This document shows positions 33,897-40,962 of a stretch of DNA of 64,000 nt, piece by piece (positions within the stretch are counted from its first letter, which is position 1; every line of letters begins with the position of its first letter). Position numbers and translations under genes: made by a program. Where the stretch lies: contig NZ_FNHW01000003.1 of the NCBI RefSeq assembly GCF_900103485.1, positions 62,001 to 126,000 of the forward strand. The letters are read 5' to 3'. Source of the DNA: Fictibacillus solisalsi (lineage in GTDB: Bacteria > Bacillota > Bacilli > Bacillales > Fictibacillaceae). The notes below the pieces were generated by a model. The model made no database searches and had not been told where the DNA came from. It saw only the letters and a program-made list of their open reading frames with translations.

Positions 33897-33988
33897 CAAG
33901 AGAATCATCTCCCTGAATTTGGTTGTTCAAATCGTGATATAGTACCTGAAATCTCCCTTGAAGAAGGGGGGATGCCTTCTTCCTTTTT
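33897..33988 (+). ncRNA. Candidate small RNA (about 92 nt) between hit and ecsA
   Basis: Bounded by a good sigma-A promoter and an intrinsic terminator (GAAGAAGG and CCTTCTTC arms, 33960-33982, then CTTTTT). The body carries ATCTCCCT twice (33907-33914 and 33951-33958), a C-rich motif complementary to Shine-Dalgarno-like AGGGAGAT. That is the kind of element by which Gram-positive sRNAs pair with ribosome sites. No known RNA family recognised. Together with the minus terminator and ecsA leader it accounts for most of the 33679-34182 gap. Confidence 0.45.
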
Positions 33989-34033
33989 AGGGTTGCCAGA
34001 TCTGTTGAAGTTTATCCATTAAAATTGCCGCTG

Positions 34034-34063
34034 TTGGAAAACAAAAAAGAAAAATAGTATGAT
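34034..34063 (+). promoter_or_regulatory. Sigma-A promoter of ecsABC
   Basis: TTGGAA (34034-34039), 18-bp spacer, TATGAT (34058-34063). Confidence 0.55.
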
Positions 34064-34089
34064 GAAAAGGAATTCAGACAGGAGTGCAG

Positions 34090-34120
34090 GCTGTTCTTTG
34101 CCAAAGGACAGCTTTTGTTG
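34090..34120 (+). terminator. Terminator-like hairpin in the ecsA leader
   Basis: Arms GCTGTTCTTT and AAAGGACAGC (one T-G pair), three-base loop, then TTTTGTT. It lies about 25 nt after the likely transcription start and 63 bp before the ecsA ATG, so it could act as an attenuator. Confidence 0.5.
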
Positions 34121-34182
34121 AAATAATATCGAAACGGTTTTACCAAACTAGAAACAAAGGTCCAAAAGAAGGGATATTGAAT

Positions 34183-34926
34183 ATGAAAAAAATTCTCGAA
34201 ATCACTGGTTTAACAGGGGGGTATTCTCCCGACAGACCCGTCCTGCACGATGTCTCCTTTAATGTGCATGCCAATGAAATCGTCGGGTTGATCGGATTAA
34301 ACGGCGCAGGAAAAAGTACAACGATCAAGCATGTATTGGGGTTAATGGAGCCAAGCAAGGGAACAACAAAGATTAATGGAAAAACGTTTCAGGAGGAACC
34401 GGAAGAATACAGAGGACAGTTGTCATACATACCGGAAACACCCATTCTTTATGAAGAGCTAACTCTGTGGGAGCATCTTGAAATGACGGCGATGGCATAC
34501 GGGCTTGAAGAACAGACATTTTTAACGAGGGTTCGGCCGCTTTTGGCGGAATTCAATATGGAAAACAAAATTAAATGGTTTCCGGGCCACTTTTCAAAAG
34601 GAATGCGCCAGAAGGTAATGATTTTGTGTGCCTTTCTCGTTGAGCCTGAACTTTATATCGTTGATGAGCCATTTGTTGGTCTTGATCCGCTTGGCATCCA
34701 TTCTTTTTTGGAGCTTATGCAAACCTTTAAAAACAATGGGGCGGGAATCCTGATGTCCACGCATATTCTTGCGACCGCTGAACGGTATTGTGACCGGTTT
34801 ATTATCCTGCATGAAGGAAAAATCGCTATGCAGGGAACCCTTCAGGAGCTTAAAGACCAGTTGGGGAATCCTGATGCCACCCTGGATGACATCTATATTT
34901 ATGCGAGCAGAGGGAAGCGGCCATGA
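34183..34926 (+). CDS. ecsA: EcsA ABC transporter ATPase
   Basis: 247 aa, equal to B. subtilis EcsA. Walker A G-L-N-G-A-G-K-S-T at about 40-48, signature-like H-F-S-K-G-M-R-Q-K, Walker B L-Y-I-V-D-E-P-F-V-G-L-D, H-loop S-T-H-I-L. With EcsB it forms an ABC exporter that influences intramembrane proteolysis by RasP, competence, secretion and biofilm in B. subtilis. The ATG is 11 bp from AGAAGGG; an in-frame TTG two codons upstream is an alternative. Confidence 0.94.
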   Translation: MKKILEITGLTGGYSPDRPVLHDVSFNVHANEIVGLIGLNGAGKSTTIKHVLGLMEPSKGTTKINGKTFQEEPEEYRGQLSYIPETPILYEELTLWEHLEMTAMAYGLEEQTFLTRVRPLLAEFNMENKIKWFPGHFSKGMRQKVMILCAFLVEPELYIVDEPFVGLDPLGIHSFLELMQTFKNNGAGILMSTHILATAERYCDRFIILHEGKIAMQGTLQELKDQLGNPDATLDDIYIYASRGKRP

Positions 34927-36140
34927 TAGATTTCACAAAAATTTGGCGTGTGAGGAAGGATCAATACTTCAGCCTGGCGCTTCGTTATTTCAGGCTGATC
35001 GGTAACAGCGGATTCATGCTGTCCTTGTATATCCTTTTTGTGACTGGAAGTTTCTATTACGCCCGTATTCTGAAACAGCTTCCTGATAATTTTCCAGCAC
35101 TGTGGCTGTTCGTTGCTGTTTTTGCCTATTTACTTACGAAAAGCCCGGTCCGTACCTTCTTAAGGAACGGAGATCTTGTGTTTCTTTTGCCGGTTGAATC
35201 GCGAATGAAGGAGTATTTCAGACATTCCATCCGGTATTCCATGGTTGTTCAATCGTTTATTGTGGTTCTTGTTTTTGTGGCTTTGGGACCGTTGTTTTCG
35301 AAATATATTTCCGGCAGGGGGCTGGAAATGATCATCACGATTGTTCTTTTGCTCGCCGCCAAGCTGTGGAACATCAAAACATCGTGGGAGGAGCAGCGGC
35401 TGCCCTTTAATAGGAACAGAAGGAATCATACATACCTCCGTCTTGCTGTTAATGCGGTATTTGTATATCTTTTGTTCCAAAAGGCCTATGTGTTTTTAAT
35501 CGCTATTCTTGCTATTATGTACGTTTTATCAAACTTCGTGTTTGGTTATATCAAAAAGGCCCACGGTTACAAGTGGGAGCACCTCCTGGAAGTGGAAAAC
35601 GGAATGATGATGAAGCTTTACCGTGTAGCCAACCTGTTTACCGATGTGCCGCAGCTGGCTCAAAGGGTACGGCCTCGGGCATGGCTATCTTCGCTATCGA
35701 AAGTTTCTTACAGTCACAGCCACACGTTTGACGGCTTGTACAGAAAAACCTTTTTCCGTTCCAACGATTATTTCGGCATTTATATTCGTCTGATTCTTAT
35801 TGGAGGACTGTTTCTTTTTTGGATTCCACAAGGCTGGTGGCATCCTGCCCTCGTTCTTCTTTTTCTGCATGCTACAGGGATACAGCTTTTGCCTCTGTAT
35901 AAGCATCATAAGGGGAATGTCTGGTTTGAACTCTATCCAGTGAAGCACCAGTGGCGCCTCCGGGCGTTTCAAAAATGGCTGCGACTGCTGATGCTCATTC
36001 AGGCTGTTCTTTACGTAGCCTTCCTTCTCGCCATGGGGGGAACATGGACCAATGGAGTAGTCTGTGCCGTTCTTGCTGTTATTTTTGTCTGGTTGTTTAC
36101 CGAATACTATACTAAAAAGCAGCTGTTGCGAGTAAGGTAG
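34923..36140 (+). CDS. ecsB: EcsB ABC transporter membrane subunit
   Basis: 405 aa (B. subtilis EcsB 408 aa), about eight hydrophobic segments, beginning with a cytoplasmic F-T-K-I-W-R-V-R-K-D-Q-Y stretch. Contains a long charged segment (about 215-285) between membrane groups. ATG overlaps the ecsA stop by 4 bp, so translation is coupled. Membrane partner of EcsA. Confidence 0.93.
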   Translation: MIDFTKIWRVRKDQYFSLALRYFRLIGNSGFMLSLYILFVTGSFYYARILKQLPDNFPALWLFVAVFAYLLTKSPVRTFLRNGDLVFLLPVESRMKEYFRHSIRYSMVVQSFIVVLVFVALGPLFSKYISGRGLEMIITIVLLLAAKLWNIKTSWEEQRLPFNRNRRNHTYLRLAVNAVFVYLLFQKAYVFLIAILAIMYVLSNFVFGYIKKAHGYKWEHLLEVENGMMMKLYRVANLFTDVPQLAQRVRPRAWLSSLSKVSYSHSHTFDGLYRKTFFRSNDYFGIYIRLILIGGLFLFWIPQGWWHPALVLLFLHATGIQLLPLYKHHKGNVWFELYPVKHQWRLRAFQKWLRLLMLIQAVLYVAFLLAMGGTWTNGVVCAVLAVIFVWLFTEYYTKKQLLRVR

Positions 36141-36178
36141 AATAAAACAACCCTGAAGTTCATGAAAGAGGCGAGTCC

Positions 36179-36931
36179 ATGAGCAGGTATGAAACCGAAA
36201 TATTAGCGGATCTTCACAGGTGGGAGCAAGAGATGAGGAAAGAGCCTTCTCTTTGGGACCGCTCTTCAAAAAAACTGCAGAACCGATTCAACAGCATGCT
36301 TCCGGAAAAGGTGCATCTGATGCTCACGAAAAGTATAAAAAGCATGGTGCATGGGACATTGATCGGGTCGGAGTACATTTCGAAAAAACAGCCATTGGTT
36401 CCCCGCAGTCTCAGGGAAAGTGATGAAGCAGCGGATGATCTCATCGTTTCTTACCGGCGGACAGCAGCGGTGGAAGGAGCAGGTACAGGAGCCGGCGGAT
36501 TTTTGCTGGGGCTTGCCGATTTCCCTATCCTTTTAGGTATAAAAATGAAATTTCTATTCGATGCTGCGGGGATATACGGGTTCGATGTGAAGGATTACCG
36601 GGAGCGGCTTTACATTCTTTATATTTTTCAGCTGGCTTACAGCAGTCCGTTTAAACGGGTGGAGCTTCTTGAAAGGATTCTGAACTGGGAGGATACGATC
36701 GGTGATTTCCCGGCGGAGCAGCAATACTTGCAGGGGATTGACTGGCAGACACTGCAACAGGATTACAGAGATCACATTGACTTGGTGAAGATGCTCCAAA
36801 TGGTTCCGGGCTTTGGTGCAGTGGTAGGAGCCTTTGCCAATTACCGCTTTCTTGATGAGCTGGGAAAGACAGCTAAAAACTGTTTTCGACTTCGTACAGT
36901 CAAGGAACTAAAACAAAAGGGCTGGCTTTAA
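36179..36931 (+). CDS. ecsC: EcsC-family protein
   Basis: 250 aa (B. subtilis EcsC 236 aa). Central Ala/Gly-rich amphipathic region V-E-G-A-G-T-G-A-G-G-F-L-L-G-L-A-D-F-P-I-L-L-G-I typical of the EcsC family, followed by Y-G-F-D-V. Role unknown; third gene of the ecs operon, 38 bp after ecsB. AGAGGCGAG ribosome site. Confidence 0.92.
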   Translation: MSRYETEILADLHRWEQEMRKEPSLWDRSSKKLQNRFNSMLPEKVHLMLTKSIKSMVHGTLIGSEYISKKQPLVPRSLRESDEAADDLIVSYRRTAAVEGAGTGAGGFLLGLADFPILLGIKMKFLFDAAGIYGFDVKDYRERLYILYIFQLAYSSPFKRVELLERILNWEDTIGDFPAEQQYLQGIDWQTLQQDYRDHIDLVKMLQMVPGFGAVVGAFANYRFLDELGKTAKNCFRLRTVKELKQKGWL

Positions 36932-36933
36932 AA

Positions 36934-36973
36934 AAAGCTGCTGCTTCACCCCTGGGGAAAGCAGCAGCTTTAT
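36934..36973. terminator. Bidirectional terminator between ecsC and ferritin-like gene
   Basis: Perfect 13-bp arms AAAGCTGCTGCTT and AAGCAGCAGCTTT with a CACCCCTGGGGA-type loop; A-run and T-run flanks. Confidence 0.88.
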
Positions 36974-36989
36974 ATCGCATTTCCTTTTT

Positions 36990-37421
36990 TTAGAATCGGT
37001 TATCTTTTAGCAAGCGATCCATTTCTTCTTTATGTTTAGTTTCATCCGCAATCATATCCTCCAGCTGCACGACCAATTCAGTCATGTTAAGCTTGGATGC
37101 CTGTTCTTTTCGCTCTTCATAACGGCGGATTGTATCAATTTCCGCATTACGGGCTTCTTCAAGCATTTGGCGGACATCATTCACCTGTTTTACTTCTTTT
37201 GGCGTGGTCGTTGGGGTACCGCCCAGCGTGCTGATTTTCTCGGCAAGATACAAGGCATGTCCCTGTTCGTCACCAATTTCGGATTCGAAAAACGGCTTCA
37301 GAACCTGGCGGAAAATTCCGGATACAGTGGCTGCATTATGGTTGTACATAATGATCGCTGAATATTCGTTGGCTAGGTCTTCGTTCAGTCCTTCAATCAA
37401 TACTTCTAAATCTTTTTCCAT
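36990..37421 (-). CDS. Ferritin-like/bacterioferritin-type protein
   Basis: 143 aa four-helix ferritin-like protein. Candidate di-iron ligands: Glu19 in N-E-Y-S-A, E-x-x-H in E-I-G-D-E-Q-G-H, a later E-A-R-N-A-E, and E-T-K-H-K-E near the C-terminus. Could store iron or detoxify peroxide; Dps-like or simple ferritin-like cannot be separated by eye. GGAGG precedes the ATG. A sigma-B-like promoter (minus GTTTAT, 14 bp, GGGAAG, 37457-37482) lies upstream. Confidence 0.87.
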   Translation of the reverse strand: MEKDLEVLIEGLNEDLANEYSAIIMYNHNAATVSGIFRQVLKPFFESEIGDEQGHALYLAEKISTLGGTPTTTPKEVKQVNDVRQMLEEARNAEIDTIRRYEERKEQASKLNMTELVVQLEDMIADETKHKEEMDRLLKDNRF

Positions 37422-37456
37422 TTTACATTACCTCCCAATATTCATTCAGCTATATA

Positions 37457-37482
37457 CTTCCCTATTTAAACATGTAATAAAC
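37457..37482 (-). promoter_or_regulatory. Possible sigma-B promoter of ferritin-like gene
   Basis: Minus strand GTTTAT, 14-bp spacer, GGGAAG, partial match to GTTTAA-N12-15-GGGTAT. Confidence 0.3.
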
Positions 37483-37496
37483 TACTGAAAAAACGG

Positions 37497-37522
37497 GTTT
37501 ACTTCTTTTGTCAAAAGGAAAT
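37497..37522 (+). promoter_or_regulatory. Possible sigma-B promoter of PfpI-like gene
   Basis: GTTTAC, 14-bp spacer, GGAAAT. The B. subtilis relative YfkM is a general stress protein, which makes sigma-B control plausible. Confidence 0.3.
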
Positions 37523-37561
37523 GTTAATGGGTGTAGATTACTGAAGAGGAGAGGATTGCAG

Positions 37562-38086
37562 ATGGCTAAAATTGCAACTGTATTAACTAATTTGTTTGAA
37601 GACGTCGAGTTCACCGATCCAGCCAAAGCTTACAAGGAAGCTGGGCACCAAGTAACAGTAATCGGGTTTGAAAAAGGACAAACCCTAAAAGGGAAACAGC
37701 AGGAAGCAACCGTCACCTCAGATGCAGGAATCGGTGAGGTCAGTTCTGCGGATTTTGATGCGCTGTTTATCCCTGGCGGGTTCTCTCCGGACCAGTTAAG
37801 AGATGATGAGCGTTTTGTCAGCTTTGCCAAAGAATTTGCTGACAGCGGAAAGCCCATTTTTGCAATCTGCCATGGGCCTCAGCTGCTCATTACGGCAGGC
37901 GTGCTAAAGGACCGCAAAGTAACGGGCTATAATTCCATCAAGGTGGACCTAAAAAATGCGGGTGCCAACTTTGTCGATGAAGAGGTTGCCGTTTGCGGCG
38001 GAAATCTAGTTACGAGCAGACAGCCGGACGATATTCCAGCGTTTAACCGAGAATCACTCTCTATCCTTTCAAAATTAAATCAATAA
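37562..38086 (+). CDS. DJ-1/PfpI-family general stress protein (YfkM/YraA-like)
   Basis: 174 aa. Flavodoxin-like fold with the nucleophilic elbow Cys103 in AICHGPQ, preceded by I-P-G-G-F-S-P-D and a Glu16-type acid. Related proteins act as deglycases or chaperones against aldehyde and oxidative damage; YfkM is B. subtilis general stress protein 18. ATG after GAGGAGAGG; an upstream longer frame lacks a ribosome site. Followed at 14 bp by the DUF3243 gene. Confidence 0.9.
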   Translation: MAKIATVLTNLFEDVEFTDPAKAYKEAGHQVTVIGFEKGQTLKGKQQEATVTSDAGIGEVSSADFDALFIPGGFSPDQLRDDERFVSFAKEFADSGKPIFAICHGPQLLITAGVLKDRKVTGYNSIKVDLKNAGANFVDEEVAVCGGNLVTSRQPDDIPAFNRESLSILSKLNQ

Positions 38087-38100
38087 AGGAGAAAAAGGCC

Positions 38101-38439
38101 ATGGACAATGAAGAAAAACATATTTTGCACAAAGACGATACAATAAACCTCAACAACGTCGATGACACCGTTGATCGCATCAGTGACGAGCGAAAAGATG
38201 AAATACTGCACAACTTTGCAGAATTTAAATCTTACCTCCACACAAGAGTAGCGCTTGGCGAAAAATTGGGACTTGATGAAGAAACTTTGGCCAAAGCAGC
38301 ACAAAAGGTCGCTGAACATCTTGCACAAACAGAAGAACCGCGCAACGCAGAAGAAAATCTTCTTAAGGAGCTTTGGAAGGTTGGAGATGATCAGCAAAAG
38401 CACCAATTGGCCCATATGCTCATTAAACTTGTACAATAG
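38101..38439 (+). CDS. DUF3243 (YmfJ-like) protein
   Basis: 112 aa: a polar N-terminal extension, then the DUF3243 core F-A-E-F-K-S-Y-L-H-T-R-V-A-L-G-E-K-L-G-L-D-E-E-T ... E-E-N-L-L-K-E-L-W-K-V-G-D-D-Q-Q-K-H-Q-L-A-H-M-L-I-K-L-V. B. subtilis YmfJ has only the core (85 aa). Function unknown. GGAGAA ribosome site; operon with the PfpI-like gene. Confidence 0.85.
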   Translation: MDNEEKHILHKDDTINLNNVDDTVDRISDERKDEILHNFAEFKSYLHTRVALGEKLGLDEETLAKAAQKVAEHLAQTEEPRNAEENLLKELWKVGDDQQKHQLAHMLIKLVQ

Positions 38440-38444
38440 AGAGA

Positions 38445-38481
38445 AAAAGCTGCCATTTTGAAACCCCTGGCAGCTTTTTTT
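38445..38481 (+). terminator. Intrinsic terminator after DUF3243 gene
   Basis: AAAAGCTGCCA and TGGCAGCTTTT arms with a 12-base loop and a run of T. Confidence 0.88.
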
Positions 38482-38517
38482 CGTTTAATAAGTTATTCTT
38501 TTGCAAGAGGTGCACAA

Positions 38518-39201
38518 ATGATTAAACGCTTGATCAAAAAAGTATCTTTTCCTCTTATCCCGACGCTTTTGCTTCTGGCCGGTTTTGGACTGGCCACAGC
38601 TTGTCTTTTGATTTTTGCTGAATTATCGGAAGACGTATTGGAAAAGAAAACGTTTGGATTTGATCCCGTCATTATTGATGCTGTTCGTTCGTATTCATCA
38701 CCGGCAATGGACCGGATCATGCTTGTTTTTACTGAAATTGGATCAAAACTAGCGCTGGGAATCCTGGTAGCAGCAGGAATGTTGTGGTTATGGCTTAAAC
38801 GCAAAAATATTTGGGGAATGCTCTTTTTTCTTATTGCCGTTGGCGGGGGAGGCTTGCTGAACCTGATCCTGAAAGGTGCATTCCAAAGAAAACGGCCCCA
38901 CACAGATCCGATTGTTGAAGCTCTGGGCTTCAGTTTTCCTAGCGGACATGCGATGGGAAGTTTAGTTTATTATGGATTTCTCGGATACTTGGTTGTCAGG
39001 AGTAAAAGGACGGCTGGCATTAAATTTCTCTGGGCCTTTCTTTTCGGTGCTGTCATCATTTTAATTGGAATTAGCCGGATATATCTGGGTGTCCACTATC
39101 CATCAGATGTGATTGCCGGTTATGCTGCTGGCCTCGTATGGCTTCTATTATGTGTAGCTGCACTTGAAGCCGTTTATTTTTATAAAAGGCGTAACCCTTA
39201 A
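38518..39201 (+). CDS. PAP2-superfamily membrane phosphatase
   Basis: 227 aa, about six helices, with the three phosphatase motifs: K-x6-R-P as F-Q-R-K-R-P-H, P-S-G-H as F-P-S-G-H-A-M-G, and S-R-x5-H-x3-D as S-R-I-Y-L-G-V-H-Y-P-S-D. Likely acts on undecaprenyl diphosphate (BcrC-type) or phosphatidylglycerol phosphate (PgpB-type) at the outer membrane face; specificity undetermined. AGAGGTG precedes the ATG. Convergent to the lipid kinase gene, only 11 bp apart, with no clear terminator between. Confidence 0.9.
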   Translation: MIKRLIKKVSFPLIPTLLLLAGFGLATACLLIFAELSEDVLEKKTFGFDPVIIDAVRSYSSPAMDRIMLVFTEIGSKLALGILVAAGMLWLWLKRKNIWGMLFFLIAVGGGGLLNLILKGAFQRKRPHTDPIVEALGFSFPSGHAMGSLVYYGFLGYLVVRSKRTAGIKFLWAFLFGAVIILIGISRIYLGVHYPSDVIAGYAAGLVWLLLCVAALEAVYFYKRRNP

Positions 39202-39212
39202 AGACAACGTAA

Positions 39213-40103
39213 TCAAACCGGGAATTGGCCGACGACAACAGACAAGTAGTTCTTCAAGTTTTCGAGTTTTGCCGGCGTTCTTGCATTTCGTTCTCCGTCA
39301 CAGTCAATCAATTGGCCGGGTGTGGCGGTCACTGACAATAAACTGGTTTTATAGTATAGCAGATCTTCATTGGCAGGTGTGGTGTTCATTATTTTGGATT
39401 GAACCGCATCCCAGATTAATTTTAGTGAGGGTTCTTTTACAATCAGGATGTCAAACTTTCCGTCCTGAATGTCCGTGTCAGGAAAGAACGCTCTAATGCC
39501 TCCGGTAAACGGGCCGTTTCCGACAATCAGCATGGAGGCATCTCCGGTATAGGTGAAATCAGGGCTTTCAATTTCGAGATGAAACGATTTATAATTTTTC
39601 ACCGTCTGTGCAGTAGAAAGGTAGTAAGACAAGCGGCCAAACCGGTCTTTAACCTGGCTGTCAATATTCGCAGAGACTTGAGTGATTAAGCCGATTCCCC
39701 AAAAGTTAAGGAAGTAGTTTGTGCTGCAATGGCCGACATCCAGTTTTTCAATTCTGTTCTCGAGAATCTGATCCAAGGCCTTAAAAGGGTCCTGATCCAT
39801 ACCAATGGCACGTGAAAAATCGTTGCATGTGCCCCCGGGCAATATGGCGAAGATTGGACGATTTTCAAGAGGGCATAGAGCGTTCACAAGTTCATGAATC
39901 GTCCCGTCTCCACCAGCTCCGATAATCAAATCCACATCTGCTGCAATCTCTGTCAGAAATCTGCCGCCGTCTCCTTCTTCTTTTGTTTTGTAGAGAATAA
40001 CCTCGCTGTAGCCTTCTTCTAATTTTTTGACCACATCATCTATATTATCAACGAGCTGTTTGTTTCCCGCAAACGGATTCAGGATAATTGCTGCTTTTTT
40101 CAT
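39213..40103 (-). CDS. Diacylglycerol/lipid kinase family protein (YegS/BmrU type)
   Basis: 296 aa: N-terminal catalytic domain with G-G-D-G-T (64-68), L-P-G-G-T-x-N-D-F-S-R substrate loop, then a beta-sandwich C-terminal domain with D-G-K-F-D. Homologues phosphorylate diacylglycerol or similar lipids with ATP. Length and motif order fit the YegS/YtlR/BmrU family; exact substrate unknown. GAGGAGG precedes the ATG. Confidence 0.9.
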   Translation of the reverse strand: MKKAAIILNPFAGNKQLVDNIDDVVKKLEEGYSEVILYKTKEEGDGGRFLTEIAADVDLIIGAGGDGTIHELVNALCPLENRPIFAILPGGTCNDFSRAIGMDQDPFKALDQILENRIEKLDVGHCSTNYFLNFWGIGLITQVSANIDSQVKDRFGRLSYYLSTAQTVKNYKSFHLEIESPDFTYTGDASMLIVGNGPFTGGIRAFFPDTDIQDGKFDILIVKEPSLKLIWDAVQSKIMNTTPANEDLLYYKTSLLSVTATPGQLIDCDGERNARTPAKLENLKNYLSVVVGQFPV

Positions 40104-40183
40104 ATGAATCCCTCCTCATTTACTAAAAGTATTCGCACGCTCCTATCGATTTATCATATCTTCCTGAATTTATTTCCCACAAG

Positions 40184-40216
40184 GAAAAACCTGCACGGCT
40201 TACGGATGCCTGCAGG
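40184..40216 (-). terminator. Intrinsic terminator after hmoB
   Basis: Minus-strand CCTGCAGGC and GCC-G-TGCAGG arms, then TTTTTCC. Confidence 0.8.
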
Positions 40217-40245
40217 CTAAGCTGAGAGAATGTATATGAAGGTGA

Positions 40246-40740
40246 TTAGGAAAGTACTCTGTATTGCTTTGCATACGATGGTCCGGAAAACAATGTTTGT
40301 GGAAGACCGCCGCCTGTGCCCCTGTCCTTGTGGGCCTCTGCATAGGCGGAAGATTGCTGCCAATTGATAAAGTCTGATTGTGACTCCCATAACGTCAGGA
40401 TGATATAAGGGTCATTTTTGTCTGGCCGCAATACGCGAATTGCTGCAAATCCGGGTTCTTTTTCCACAAGACCGGCTCTCTGCTGGAATCGTTCCTCAAA
40501 AAGGGCACGTCCTTCATCGGTGACCTGAATGTGGTTCAACACGGCAAATGAACCATTTTTAAGGTTTCCGCGTGAATTCAGAATTTCATATGAATGTCCT
40601 TCTTCAAAAGGATTTGCTTCCTCATTTTCGGCCAATAATGCCGCATCTCCCCCGCTTTCGAGCAGGATGGCATGTTCATGAGAGGCTTCCGGCAGTTTTT
40701 CTAGATAATGCTGTGTTCCGTAAGTGATAAATAGCTTCAT
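40246..40740 (-). CDS. hmoB: HmoB-type heme-degrading monooxygenase
   Basis: 164 aa (B. subtilis HmoB/YhgC 166 aa). N-terminal M-K-L-F-I-T-Y-G-T extension domain and C-terminal antibiotic-biosynthesis-monooxygenase (ABM) fold with F-A-V-L-N-H-I-Q-V, G-F-A-A-I-R-V-L-R-P and L-T-L-W-E-S-Q-S-D-F-x-x-W. Opens heme to release iron. Position just before pbpF and the hem operon is as in B. subtilis and fits heme turnover. Confidence 0.92.
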   Translation of the reverse strand: MKLFITYGTQHYLEKLPEASHEHAILLESGGDAALLAENEEANPFEEGHSYEILNSRGNLKNGSFAVLNHIQVTDEGRALFEERFQQRAGLVEKEPGFAAIRVLRPDKNDPYIILTLWESQSDFINWQQSSAYAEAHKDRGTGGGLPQTLFSGPSYAKQYRVLS

Positions 40741-40962
40741 ATATAACCGCTCCTTTTTGGTCAGATAGTAGTGGGAAGAAAGCTTCTAATTCATGAATTA
40801 CCCGCTGAATGCAAATAATAAACGAGTGTTAAGTTTATGAATAGCGTCTACAGTATTATGTGATTTATCCTTCTTTTCGCGTAATCTGTAATAATATAGT
40901 AAAATAAGCAATCAGTAAGGCACGTTGATAGGGAAACTTTGTCATAAAGAGAGGTACATGGC

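Noticed and set aside
33742-33930. 62-codon minus-strand ORF upstream of hit
   Set aside because: Runs through a terminator hairpin, lacks a ribosome site, and has no recognisable product.
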